From Tritrichomonas musculus (Eukaryota; Parabasalia; Tritrichomonadida; Tritrichomonadidae): a stretch of 64,000 nt of DNA. The translations under genes were made by a program, and so were the position numbers. This document shows positions 21,398-30,735 of this stretch, in pieces. The stretch spans positions 806,001-870,000 of the forward strand of contig JAPFFF010000034.1 of the NCBI GenBank assembly GCA_039105265.1, read 5' to 3'. Position 1 is the first letter of the stretch. Each line of letters begins with the position of its first letter. Under the pieces are notes generated by a model. The model was not told where the DNA came from and did no database searches. It saw only the letters and a list, made by a program, of their open reading frames with translations.

Positions 21398-21592
21398 CAA
21401 TACAATAGGTATTTCAGAAAAGAGTTGTCAGCGTTTTCCATGGAATCTTTTAAATTTTCAATCGCGTTGTCGAAATCAAAATAACAGAATTGAACGTCCT
21501 TATTTAGTCCCTGCAGAAAATGACAAAGAATTCAAACAATTTTTTGTCAATAATTTGCAACAAAATCCAAAATCATTTCATCAACATCATTG
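21390..21592 (+). pseudogene. Unidentified coding remnant between the convergent kinase genes
   Basis: About 66 codons of protein-like sequence (for example GISEKSCQRFPWNLLNF and IERPYLVPAENDKEFKQFF) end in a stop at 21592. There is no convincing ATG, and the family is not recognised. Parts of its DNA are repeated just upstream. Confidence 0.4.
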
Positions 21593-21965
21593 ATCTTTTT
21601 TGATGTGATTTTTCTTTCAAATTAATCTCATTAACAATACAATATCTAAGTAATGATTAAAGATTAAAATGTCAAATTATAATGAATTATTTTTTGAGAA
21701 GAAATATCATTATATAAAATTTATAAATGATGTTTTTCCTAAGTTTAATATCATATTTTTACATTTTTGAGTTAATTTTCATAAATATGAGTTGCAACAA
21801 TGAGTGTATCATGAGTCTTTATTTAAAATACATATTTATATTAAACCTGCATATTTACAAAATCATTAGATTTTAATTATAATAAATATAAAAAGCATAA
21901 AATTTAATTTTATTTTCTATTAACATTTGATACAATTTTTGTAAAATCATTGAAAAAGCTTATTA

Positions 21966-22370
21966 TTGGAATTGGCTTTATGTCGAATCAAATATGACAA
22001 CTGGAAAAAAAAAAAATTATTATCATTTTTTTCTCGACGTGTTTCAGCTGTTCTTCGAAAGTGTGCAATCATTGTTAAAGTTATAACAACGCAATTATCA
22101 TCTGGTGTTAATCTTGTAATCTTAACAGATGAACTATCTGCACATCCGGTTACAAAATTCACGCGAAATCCAACTAAAACTTTTCAAAAAATCGAAAATT
22201 GTGAATTAACTTTTGAAGCTTTCAAAAAAGACTGAGTAAATATTGTTAACATTGTACCCAAAGATCTAACAGACGGTAATGTTAAGCAAATTCTAGATTA
22301 TATATATATAAAAAAAAAGAAATTAAAAATAATTTTGCAAAAATGTTATTATTTTTCAAAAAAGTCGCTT
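21966..22370 (+). pseudogene. Unidentified coding remnant upstream of the convergent gene end
   Basis: A frame without ATG reads VSAVLRKCAIIVKVITTQL and FQKIENCELTFEAFKKD, then continues in the same frame past a TGA with VPKDLTDGNVKQILDYIY. It looks like a decayed protein gene of unknown family. It lies between the two convergent kinase-LRR genes. Confidence 0.4.
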
Positions 22371-22441
22371 GTTTTATAAAAAAGTTTTTTGTTTGCAAAA
22401 AGGCCTATTATAAAAATACAAAAATAAAAAGCCAAAGAATG

Positions 22442-25400
22442 TTATGATCTATTTTCTAATAAATTTGATATTATATCGTTAGGACTTCCAGTAAAAGTGA
22501 GATTCCCAAGTGAAGTTTCAGAAGAAGGAACTGTAATTTGTGTTAAAGAAAAACATTTTTCGAAAGAATTTTTTTTAATTGAAATTGCAGAAGATTGAAT
22601 TGTGACTTCTCTTAATGACATGCATCCTCTGAAAGCAAAATATTCAATTTTAGTTACAGAAGAAGGAATTGTGACTTGCATTAATGATGAACAACCACAG
22701 AAAGCATTTTCCTCAATTGAGACAACAGAAGAAGGAATTGTGATTTGCTCTAATGATGAACAATTTTCGAAAACACTTTTTTTAATTGAAGTTACAGAAG
22801 AAGGAATCATAAAATCTGACAATGATGAACATCTTCTAAAAGCATAGCTTCCAATCAATGTCACAGAAGAAGGAATTGTGATTTGCTTCAATGATGAGCA
22901 TCCTTCAAAAGACTTTTTTAGAATTTTGGTTACCGAAGATGGAATTGTGATTTCTTTCAATGATGAACATTCGAAGAAAGCTGAAAAACTAATTTTAATT
23001 ACAGAAGAAGGAATCATGATTCTTTCTAACAATGAACATTTTTCAAAAGTTTTTTTATCAATTAAAGCCAGAGGAGAGGTAATTGAGATGTCTTTCAATG
23101 ATGAACATTCACAGAAAGCGCCAATTCTAATTGAAATCACGGAAGAAGGAATTGTGATTTGTTCCAAATTTGAGCATTTATTGAAAGCATAGCCTCCAAT
23201 TGATGTCACAGAAGAAGGAATTGTGATTTGTGTCAGTGATGAGCATTTATTGAAAGTATAACAATCAATTGAGGTCACAGAAGAAGGAATTGTGATTTGT
23301 GCCAAAGATTTGCATTTGTTGAATGCATAACTTCCAATTGAAGTCACAGAAGAAGGAATTGCGATTTGTGTCAATGATGAACATTCATTGAATGCATAAC
23401 TTCCGATTGATTTTATAGAAGAAGGAATTGTGATTTGTACCAAAGATTTGCATTTATTGAAAGCAGAACCTCCGATTGATTTTACAGAAGAAGGAATTGT
23501 GATTTGTACCAAAGATTTGCATTTATTGAAAGCAGAACCTCCAATTGAAGTTACAGAAGAAGGAATTGTGATTTGCGTCAGTGATGAACATCCATTGAAT
23601 GTATTTTCTTTAATTGTATTGACAAATGAAGGAATAATGATCTGAATCATTAACGGGCACTCAGAAAAAGCTTTTTTACTTATAAGGTTTATAGTTGGTT
23701 GCATTAGAACTAATTCATTCCATTCAGGTAATTTGGCCGAAAGAATATCAAATATATCATTTGTTTCTATTTTGAATTCACCATAATTATCTTTTTCAGA
23801 AAATGAACAATAAAATGAAATTCGTGTCAAAGAATGACATTCTGAAAAAGCATAATCATTTATATGAGTTAAAGAAATAGGTAACGAAATATTCTCTAAT
23901 GATACGCATCCGAAAAATGTTTCTGATTCTATATTAGTTATAGAGGATGGAATTTTGATTTGCTTCAGTGATATGCATCCTGAGAAGGCGCCTTTTCCAA
24001 CTGAGGTCACTGATGATGGAACTGTGAGTTGTGCTAATGACTTGCATCCACAAAAAGAATAATCTCCGATTGAAGTTACTGATGATGGAATTGTAACTTG
24101 TGTCAGTGAAGAGCATCCGTAAAAAGAACCGCCTCCACTGTTTTTAAAGCCTATTCTTTCACCATAAATTCCAGTAACACTATTATCAAATTGAACGGAA
24201 TGAATGTTCTTGTTGTTCCTGAATTTCTTGTCCGTGTTGCAAAGTCCATTAATTAAAATATTAATTAGAATTACTTCTTTATTGTCTTTCTTCAATTCTA
24301 AAACTTCTTTATAAACTTCTTCGAATGTTTCACTAGGATATTTGAGTTCAATTGAAATCGTTTTGAATTTATTTAACTTTTCGGAAATTTCTTTATTTTC
24401 AATACTCTTTCCTTCATAGATCTTTGAAATCACTTCTTGTGAAAGTGTGATTTTCGTAGTGTTCTGATTTATCCATTCAAGTCCAATCGTTGGATCTTCT
24501 TCATTTATTTTAAAATATTTTTCTTCTGATTCAACACATCCTGAGTTATGTAAATAATTCAAAAACTCGTTGATATTGGAAAGCGAATTATCTGACTCAA
24601 AAAATGTTTCACTTTCAATAATACTCGACGTTATCTTTCGCTGCTTTTCTATTGGAAGTTTATTGAATATTTCAATACTCACTGAATTGTTGATTTCACT
24701 CGACATTTCTTCTTTCAATGATGATTCCATTCTCTCTTCATTGAAAGATTCTTCTTTCAATGATGATTCCATTCTCTCTTCATTGAAAGATTCTTCTTTC
24801 AATGATGATTCCATTCTTTCTTCACTAATAGTTTCTTCTCTCGAATTTTGGTCAACTGGACAAATAGCTTGCAACTTTTTTTCTGGATCAAACGAACTAC
24901 CTTGCGAATCAATAAAATCGACATATTCAAAGAATTCATCTTCATTAATCGTGTCAATAATGAATTCTTTGGTCGTCCTCAATTCTTTAACGATGTCTTG
25001 AAATGTTGGACGATTTTCTGGGTTTTCTGACCAGCACCTTCTTATCAGGTCTCTGTAGCAGGCTGGAATCAGATACATGAATTTTGGACGTTCGCCTTCT
25101 ATGATAACTTTTTTATATAGTAAATTGAGATCGTATTCTTTAAAAGGTTCTGCCAACTCAAAAAGTTGATAAGCAATGAATGAGAAAGCGTAAACATCTC
25201 CTGCTTGTAAATATTCGTTATTTATCCAAACCTCAGGGGCAGTGTAAATAGGGGTGCCTTTTAAACCAATCGTTGATTGCGATGTCATACTATTCGCGTT
25301 TTGATGATTAATTTTTGACAAGCCGAAATCAGCGATTTTGGGAAATAAGTTTTCATCTTCCAGGATATTTGCGGGCTTCAAGTCTCTGTGGATGATATTG

Positions 25401-25810
25401 TGAGCATGCAGGTATGACATCGCTGATGCAATTCCATAAAGATTAATTAATTTTTTTGTGTCCGTCCATGTTTCTGGTGCATTTGATCTGCGAGATCGTT
25501 CTATTACATCTTGTAAAGAACCATTTGGAGAATATTCTGTCATAATTATTGGATATGATTGCTGATTAAAATCAACTGGACTATAACCTATGAATTTGAG
25601 AACTGATGGGTGGTTTAGCTGTGAAAGGATGCTCACTTCGCGTTTAAGATTCAAAAACATTTTTTTATCTTCAGTAATTTTAACTAAAGAAACTTTGGCA
25701 GCAAAAATGTTTTCGGTGCCTTTCTCAATAACTTTATACACTTGGCCAAATGATCCTTTACCAATTTTTTTTTGTTTTGTGAATTTACTAAGGTCCAAAA
25801 ACTCATCCAT
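22442..25810 (-). CDS. TKL-type protein kinase fused to BspA-like LRR array (copy 2)
   Basis: 1,122 residues. The kinase domain is complete: GKGSFGQVY, ATP lysine K39, HRDLKPANIL, IADFGLSK, GTPIYTAPEVW, RCWSENPENRPTF. The linker holds a 14-residue unit (ESFNEERMESSLKE type) in three copies where copy 1 has one. About 25 BspA LRR units follow, again with no signal peptide or membrane helix. An Initiator-like TCATTTC lies about 22 bases before the ATG. The gene converges on 17738-21163. Linker and kinase C-lobe DNA is almost identical between them, while glycine loop, activation-loop flank and LRRs differ, indicating gene conversion. Confidence 0.92.
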   Translation of the reverse strand: MDEFLDLSKFTKQKKIGKGSFGQVYKVIEKGTENIFAAKVSLVKITEDKKMFLNLKREVSILSQLNHPSVLKFIGYSPVDFNQQSYPIIMTEYSPNGSLQDVIERSRRSNAPETWTDTKKLINLYGIASAMSYLHAHNIIHRDLKPANILEDENLFPKIADFGLSKINHQNANSMTSQSTIGLKGTPIYTAPEVWINNEYLQAGDVYAFSFIAYQLFELAEPFKEYDLNLLYKKVIIEGERPKFMYLIPACYRDLIRRCWSENPENRPTFQDIVKELRTTKEFIIDTINEDEFFEYVDFIDSQGSSFDPEKKLQAICPVDQNSREETISEERMESSLKEESFNEERMESSLKEESFNEERMESSLKEEMSSEINNSVSIEIFNKLPIEKQRKITSSIIESETFFESDNSLSNINEFLNYLHNSGCVESEEKYFKINEEDPTIGLEWINQNTTKITLSQEVISKIYEGKSIENKEISEKLNKFKTISIELKYPSETFEEVYKEVLELKKDNKEVILINILINGLCNTDKKFRNNKNIHSVQFDNSVTGIYGERIGFKNSGGGSFYGCSSLTQVTIPSSVTSIGDYSFCGCKSLAQLTVPSSVTSVGKGAFSGCISLKQIKIPSSITNIESETFFGCVSLENISLPISLTHINDYAFSECHSLTRISFYCSFSEKDNYGEFKIETNDIFDILSAKLPEWNELVLMQPTINLISKKAFSECPLMIQIIIPSFVNTIKENTFNGCSSLTQITIPSSVTSIGGSAFNKCKSLVQITIPSSVKSIGGSAFNKCKSLVQITIPSSIKSIGSYAFNECSSLTQIAIPSSVTSIGSYAFNKCKSLAQITIPSSVTSIDCYTFNKCSSLTQITIPSSVTSIGGYAFNKCSNLEQITIPSSVISIRIGAFCECSSLKDISITSPLALIDKKTFEKCSLLERIMIPSSVIKISFSAFFECSSLKEITIPSSVTKILKKSFEGCSSLKQITIPSSVTLIGSYAFRRCSSLSDFMIPSSVTSIKKSVFENCSSLEQITIPSSVVSIEENAFCGCSSLMQVTIPSSVTKIEYFAFRGCMSLREVTIQSSAISIKKNSFEKCFSLTQITVPSSETSLGNLTFTGSPNDIISNLLENRS
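24711..24836. repeat. 42-bp in-frame tandem repeat in the kinase-LRR linker
   Basis: Units begin at 24711, 24753 and 24795 (shared start TCTTTCAATGATGATTCC); the third diverges at its end. Each adds 14 residues to the linker of the minus-strand kinase. Copy 1 has a single unit at this position. Confidence 0.9.
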
Positions 25811-25828
25811 TTAAAGAGCTTTATTTTT

Positions 25829-25835
25829 GAAATGA
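25829..25835 (-). promoter_or_regulatory. Initiator-like motif TCATTTC
   Basis: On the minus strand TCATTTC precedes the ATG at 25810 by about 18-24 bases and fits the trichomonad Initiator pattern. Confidence 0.45.
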
Positions 25836-25999
25836 TTGAGAAAGATTTATTCAATTTCATAAAATCTTTGTATCTTTTAAAATAATTTATTTTATCTATT
25901 TCTAAAATTATATTTTATCTTTATATACTATTTTTCATAATATAAAATATAAATTAAATATTTTCAGCATTCAAAATAATACAAATAATATAAAATGAA

Positions 26000-26081
26000 G
26001 ACACGATGGCCGAGTGGTTAAGGCGTGGGATTAGAGTCCCCATGGGTTTATCCCGCATCAGTTCGAATCTGGTTCGTGTCG
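26000..26081 (+). tRNA. tRNA-Ser(AGA)
   Basis: 82 bases, type II with a long variable arm. The acceptor stem GACACGA pairs with TCGTGTC, discriminator G. D arm GGCCGAGTGGTTAAGGC, anticodon loop TTAGAGT with anticodon AGA, variable stem GGG...CCC, T arm with GTTCGAATC. Discriminator G and the long variable arm fit serine. The fifth anticodon-stem pair is A-C, a mismatch. A T7 run follows directly. Confidence 0.93.
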
Positions 26082-26088
26082 TTTTTTT
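26082..26088 (+). terminator. RNA polymerase III terminator (T7)
   Basis: Seven T residues immediately after the tRNA-Ser discriminator base. Confidence 0.85.
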
Positions 26089-26374
26089 GTTATTTTTTAA
26101 ATCAACAAGACGAAACCTAGGAGCAAAATCATCAAAAACAGCTCGTAATTTGTCGACATAGTCTTAATATAAGCAATCATTTCATCTAATGTTAACATTA
26201 GATTATGTAAAATCGATCTTGGATCTGACTTTTATAAAATGGTAAATATGAAAGATCCAATCTGAGCCCGAACTCTCCTAGGCCAATTTTGAGTTGACAT
26301 TGCGTATTTGAGTTTATTTTGATTAATAAATTGGTGATTAAAAAAATCAGATATTGAAAACTTATATTTAATAT

Positions 26375-26420
26375 ATTGAAAACTTATATAAGTTTTATAA
26401 GTTTTATATAAGTTTTCAAT
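26375..26420. repeat. Hairpin, 17-bp perfect arms
   Basis: Arms 26375-26391 (ATTGAAAACTTATATAA) and 26404-26420 are perfect inverted copies around a 12-base loop. A further direct copy of ATTGAAAACTTATAT lies at about 26353. The surrounding 26089-26589 spacer has no convincing gene. Confidence 0.85.
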
Positions 26421-26589
26421 CTGAAATATATTAAAAAACATTTCAAAAAAATTTTTTAAAAACTGAAAAAATTTTAAAAAACTGAAAAAAATTTTTCTCA
26501 CAAAAGTATTCAAAAAGTTAAATATGAAATGAATATCAAATAAAATTATTTTTTATGATATCATTTTTTTTATTGGTAATTTATTTCAC

Positions 26590-27111
26590 ATGATAGAAAC
26601 TGAAGATTATTGGGATTATATAATTTCTACATCTGAAAAATTAAAAGATGCAATAGAAATGGAAAATCCGAAACTGCGTGGTAATTTGAAAATTGAAGGT
26701 ATTTTCATAGGTGATAAAGAAAGTAATTATTTGGCTGATGTTATATTTGGATTAGATCCAAAGGTTATTCTTTTCGATAAATGCAAATTGCAAATTAATT
26801 CTTTTCATGGTAATCTTTGTGGTCCAATTGGTGCTGAAAGCGTAACAGTTATGAACTCAAATTTGACTTCTATGATATCTATTGGACTTTTATCAGATGT
26901 AGCTGGTGAATCACTAAAATATTTGAATTTATCTCACAATAATTTGGGAGAAAATGCGAATGAATTTTTCAAATTTTTTAAGTCAATATTGGGTTATTTT
27001 TGCTCATTGGAATATATTGATTTATCAGACAATGGCATCAAAGAAGAAGAAATAAAAGAATTTGAAAACTACATTTACAAAATGGGGGGAAATATCACTA
27101 TTAAATACTAA
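26590..27111 (+). CDS. Small leucine-rich repeat protein
   Basis: 173 residues. Two clear C-terminal LRRs (LKYLNLSHNNLGENANEF and LEYIDLSDNGIKEEEIKEF) follow weaker units (VILFDKCKLQIN, VTVMNSNLTSM). The LxxLxLSxNxLG pattern is of the ribonuclease-inhibitor-like/canonical type, not BspA. No signal peptide or membrane segment is seen. It is short for the family, so it may be the C-terminal part of a longer ancestor, though the ATG is preceded by TTTCAC and the stop is TAAA. Probably a protein-interaction module; partner unknown. Confidence 0.75.
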   Translation: MIETEDYWDYIISTSEKLKDAIEMENPKLRGNLKIEGIFIGDKESNYLADVIFGLDPKVILFDKCKLQINSFHGNLCGPIGAESVTVMNSNLTSMISIGLLSDVAGESLKYLNLSHNNLGENANEFFKFFKSILGYFCSLEYIDLSDNGIKEEEIKEFENYIYKMGGNITIKY

Positions 27112-27838
27112 AGATATAATGAAGATTTTTTTTTATTTCTAATCATATTAAACTTATGTTCCTCAATATCAATTTATATAACAAAATAATCATTATTTAT
27201 ATGTCATTTAAAAGATAAATGCATTATTATTTTGTTTTAAAAAATATATTGAAAATAAAATTGATAATTATAAGATTGATTGAATTACTGGTTTTTTATA
27301 CTTATACTTTTTTTTTATTTAAAATTACAAACAATCATTGTTTTTTTAAGTCATAATTATATGATTACTAATTGTCTAGGTATTTCTGCCATATTTTGTG
27401 AATAAGGATAAGATTGGATTTTGAACTTTTTCAATAAATAAACTATTCAAAATTTAGAAAAACCAACAGTACCTTTATATAGCATTTTTGCTATATATAG
27501 TACACAAATACAAAATATCGCAACAATATCATGATTATGTCATATAAAATCTCTAGTTTTTTGTAAATTCTTTGATTCTATATAATATATTGGAAGAGTA
27601 TTTGTTAAACTTTGCAAAGAATCCAAATGTTTCCAATCATAAAAATATTATAAATCTCATTCATTATAATGAAGATTGATTAAAAGAAGATGATGAATTT
27701 TTTTTTTTATAATCATTGAATTATGATCTCTATAGAGATCTTTAAAAAATATGTTTCAATAAATGATCAATTAAAGAAAATCACTTATTAATTCATTCAA
27801 GCACTAAATTTTCTCAATCTAAAAAAAAAAAAAAGATT
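27112..27838. other. Intergenic, AT-rich
   Basis: No gene or RNA is recognised between the LRR gene and the inverted-repeat element. Confidence 0.5.
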
Positions 27839-27840
27839 TA

Positions 27841-28541
27841 AACTGCTTCTCAGCGGTTGTACAACTAATTGAGAGATATTCAAAAGTTTACATTTATCTA
27901 CTTTCAAAATTCAATTAGGTTGTACAACCGTTTTTTCATATTTAAATAAAAAAGAATAAAAAAAAGGAATTTATGATTAGATTTGATTTATATAATAAAA
28001 GAAATGGAAATGTATGACAGTTTGTAAGCTAGTATTGCTGAATTGCTATATAGTTTGGTAATGAGCCTATATTTATTTGAAATTTGATTATCATTAATCA
28101 TGGGAACGTTCTGAGTTACTCCAAAGTGCCATGTAATTTGCATCTATTTGTTGTGTTGGAACATTTTTACTAATGATACACGAGATTCTGATTAGCTTTC
28201 TCTAAGGAATACTAAATAAAAATGATTTGAATTCAATTATAATTTTTTCTTTTGAAAATTTGAATGATGTAAAATTTTCTCTCTATGAATTTATATTTAT
28301 CTACATTCAAAAATTGTATAGAAGTTTATTCATTTCTGAAGAAAATTTAAAAAAGCAATTAAATGCACAATTTAACAATATTTTAAATAACTTATTTAAT
28401 CATTATAACTAATCAAACATTATATTGTTAATTATGAAAGTATATAAAATAAATATTCATTATGAATTTAGATATTAACGAAATTTCAAATACGAAATTT
28501 GAATTCCTCTCAAATACTTGTACAACCGTTGAGAACCAGTT
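27841..28541. mobile_element. 701-bp MITE-like element, TA-flanked, about 46-bp inverted repeats
   Basis: The left end AACTGCTTCTCAGCGGTTGT and the inverted right end AACTGGTTCTCAACGGTTGT match at about 39 of 46 positions (TTGAGAG and ATTCAAA also shared). Both ends are bordered by TA (27839-27840 and 28542-28543), the target duplication of Tc1/mariner/pogo elements. Inside, the palindrome GGTTGTACAACC at about 27917 makes a secondary hairpin with the left end. There is no transposase frame, so it would be non-autonomous. A coding-like fragment on the minus strand (28094-28195) lies inside. Confidence 0.7.
28094..28195 (-). pseudogene. Short coding-like fragment inside the MITE-like element
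   Basis: The minus strand reads KNVPTQQIDANYMALWSNSE and then RSHD before a stop. Its amino-acid composition is unlike the surrounding AT-rich DNA. No ATG and no family are recognised; it may be a captured or pre-existing gene fragment. Confidence 0.3.
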
Positions 28542-28603
28542 TATTTTTATTTTTTTCATCCTTTATTCAAACACATCTATATTCCGCATTTTATTGTGTT
28601 ACA

Positions 28604-28891
28604 TCAAAAGAGCATTTCTACTTCTTCACTGGTTTCTCTTTTGGCCAATTCAATGCAAATGTAAATTTCTTTTTTTTGTTTGTCTGCTTTTTTGTCATTG
28701 TTTTTGATGAATGTGAGTTTAAATGTTTTGTATGATTTCATTGTCAAGGAGTCGTCATTGTTTTCAACTGTTTTACCATTATCATCAATTTCATTTGGAA
28801 ATAATTCTTCATCGAAAATTTCAATATAATTTGTTTCAGGTGATTCTGTACCAACTGTTAAATCGAAAATATAATCAGATGATATTATCAT
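28604..28891 (-). CDS. Small acidic hypothetical protein
   Basis: 95 residues from an ATG at 28891, rich in Glu, Asp, Lys and Asn (for example NEIDDNGKTVENNDDS). No domain, signal peptide or membrane segment is recognised. The case for a real gene is an Initiator-like TCATTTTT that begins 11 bases upstream of the ATG. It stops shortly before the inverted-repeat element, so it could also be a gene truncated by that insertion. Confidence 0.4.
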   Translation of the reverse strand: MIISSDYIFDLTVGTESPETNYIEIFDEELFPNEIDDNGKTVENNDDSLTMKSYKTFKLTFIKNNDKKADKQKKEIYICIELAKRETSEEVEMLF

Positions 28892-28894
28892 AAT

Positions 28895-28902
28895 AAAAAT
28901 GA
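28895..28902 (-). promoter_or_regulatory. Initiator-like motif TCATTTTT
   Basis: It sits on the minus strand 3-11 bases before the ATG at 28891, matching the trichomonad Initiator pattern. Confidence 0.45.
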
Positions 28903-29344
28903 AGTAAAAACATTATAAAAAGAAATTTTAGAAAGTAAAATTTTTTCGCATTCATCATTGATTGAAATAAAAATTATTTATTCTCAATTTTTAAAATTTT
29001 AAAAATTTTTAAAACTTTTGGAAAAATTTTGTATTCAATATATTTGTAAACTATTCAAAAAAATGGCATTTTAAAAAAATTTAAAAATCAAACTTTTTTT
29101 TATGTTGAACAACATTTGTTTGAGATGAGTCATAAAAATGCTATTTTAGTCACATATTTGTGATCCAGGATACTTGGATATGAAATGATTAAAGATCAAT
29201 ATTTTTTGGAGAAATTATTTGCAAATGTTGAATTTTAAACCTAATCTTGATTTGTACATTTGATTTTTGATGTTTTATAAAAATCATATCTAAATATAAA
29301 ATTATTAATAATAATTTTATATATTAATCAATAATTGATTAAAC
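28903..29344. other. Intergenic, AT-rich
   Basis: Nothing recognisable is seen. Confidence 0.5.
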
Positions 29345-29560
29345 TGTTATAACGTCTGTGATATAAAGATCATATGTAGCATTGAAAGGTATTCTATCAT
29401 AAGTGATCATTCCTGTAATTGTTTTTTGTTCGAGATTATCACCAGATATAAAAATGAATATAGACTTTGTTAGTTCCAGGTCCAACAGAAGCAGTACTCT
29501 TTTTCCTTTGTAGAGATCTAATTATTTTATTCCTTGAACAACTTTTCCATTCAGACAGAT
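29345..29560 (-). pseudogene. Unidentified decayed coding fragment
   Basis: The minus strand gives protein-like stretches such as ITGMITYDRIPFNATYDLY followed by a stop, with an upstream stretch in another frame. The family is not recognised, and a relic of a virus-like element cannot be excluded. It is broken and old-looking. Confidence 0.35.
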
Positions 29561-29575
29561 AATCAAATTAAATTT

Positions 29576-29925
29576 TTAAAACTCTTTGGAAGTCTTCATT
29601 TTTAATTAATTTTTTGAATATTGCGTGCCTCTTTGGATTATTTCACTGATTTTGTACTTCCACTATCCATATTAATATCTTTTGGAAGTTGGGTTGCTTT
29701 GTTGATGCAATTACAAATAACAGGAGATCAGCAAAGAAGATTGGATTTTCAGCTCTTTCGGTGCTTTTGCTACAGCATTTGCATTTTGGATGATAGAACC
29801 AAAAACAGCAAACGAAAGTACATCTAAAATGCAAGACACAGAAACTACATCCAAAACACAAGATATGGAAAATACAGAGAATACATCTGAACCAAATCCG
29901 AATGATATCGTACTCTCAATTTAAA
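29576..29925 (+). pseudogene. Decayed C-terminal fragment of a membrane protein
   Basis: Protein-like sequence begins with a hydrophobic stretch (FVLPLSILISFGSWVALLM) and ends, in another frame, with a second hydrophobic stretch (FGAFATAFAFWMIEP) and a polar tail (SKMQDTETTSKTQDMEN). No intact frame spans it. The transporter or receptor family is not identifiable. Confidence 0.4.
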
Positions 29926-30095
29926 TATAACTGATTTTTAATGAATTTAGCATTTTTTCATTAATTATGTTTTTTTTTTACTCCTGTCCTTGCGAATTCA
30001 CCAAGTAAAAATATTTGTTTTCTATGTTAAAATTAAGCTAAAGGTTTATAAAGCAATATTAGCTTGAACCATTTTCATTTGTTTGCTAATTGAAT

Positions 30096-30204
30096 GAATT
30101 CTATTAGAGATTATTAATCAATAGACGGGGACACGGCTTGTACAAAATTTAAATTTAAATTTCTAATCTCTATTGATTAATAATTCAAATTTCTAATAGA
30201 ATTC
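30096..30204. repeat. Imperfect hairpin with a GC-rich loop segment
   Basis: The arm at 30096-30124 (GAATTCTATTAGA then TTATTAATCAATAG) is inverted at 30170-30204, apart from a few extra bases in the right arm. The 45-base loop opens with ACGGGGACACGGC, unusually GC-rich for this spacer and similar in flavour to the GGGGAC ends of the two larger elements downstream. No coding sequence is seen from 29926 to 30723 otherwise. Confidence 0.75.
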
Positions 30205-30723
30205 AATTTCATTGAAAATTAAACAATCATTTATTAGTTTTAGTATTCTCTTATCTCTTGATCTATATTTGTTTCTAAAAAAAAACAAATTATTTTTAAA
30301 CTCTATTTTTTGATCAAATATATTATTACAGCTATACTAAAGAGAAAAGTTTAAGATCAAAATATTTTTTTTTGGCTTTTGTGGAAATTTAAAAAAATTA
30401 TGAATAATTCTTATTTATAATATATATAAAAATCTATTTTTTTATATAAAAAGTTAGGTTACATTACATTTAGGCTTCGAAATTTAATAAAATGATCGGA
30501 AAACGATATATAACAAAAAGTCGAAAAAAGAATATGATTAAAATACAAATGTTCGTTGATAATTAAATTAAATATATTATTCTTTTTGAAAAACATAAAT
30601 AAGTATATTATTATATTATTAATATTATAATATTATAAGAAAAAAATTGGTTTTAAATGAGATACTGTAACATAAAAATTTGAGAGGATGTTGAATATCG
30701 TATTAAAAAGTTTTATTATCTCT

Positions 30724-30731
30724 TCACTTTT
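30724..30731 (+). promoter_or_regulatory. Initiator-like motif TCACTTTT
   Basis: It begins 12 bases before the ATG at 30736 and matches TCA-Y-W. It lies inside the longer frame that begins at 30688, so it argues that translation starts at 30736. Confidence 0.6.
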
Positions 30732-30735
30732 AACA

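Noticed and set aside
22602-25001. Long plus-strand frames opposite the second kinase-LRR gene, with repetitive protein
   Set aside because: Their periodicity is the complement of the LRR and linker repeats.
26232-26513. 93-codon minus-strand frame
   Set aside because: Mostly Phe/Lys/Ile from AT-rich DNA and it spans a hairpin; no family or good start context.
28227-28412. 61-codon frame inside the MITE-like element
   Set aside because: It starts at TTG and looks like AT-rich chance sequence.
29345-29925. A named virus-like or Polinton element
   Set aside because: The fragments are too short and unrecognised to assign; left as unidentified decayed coding sequence.
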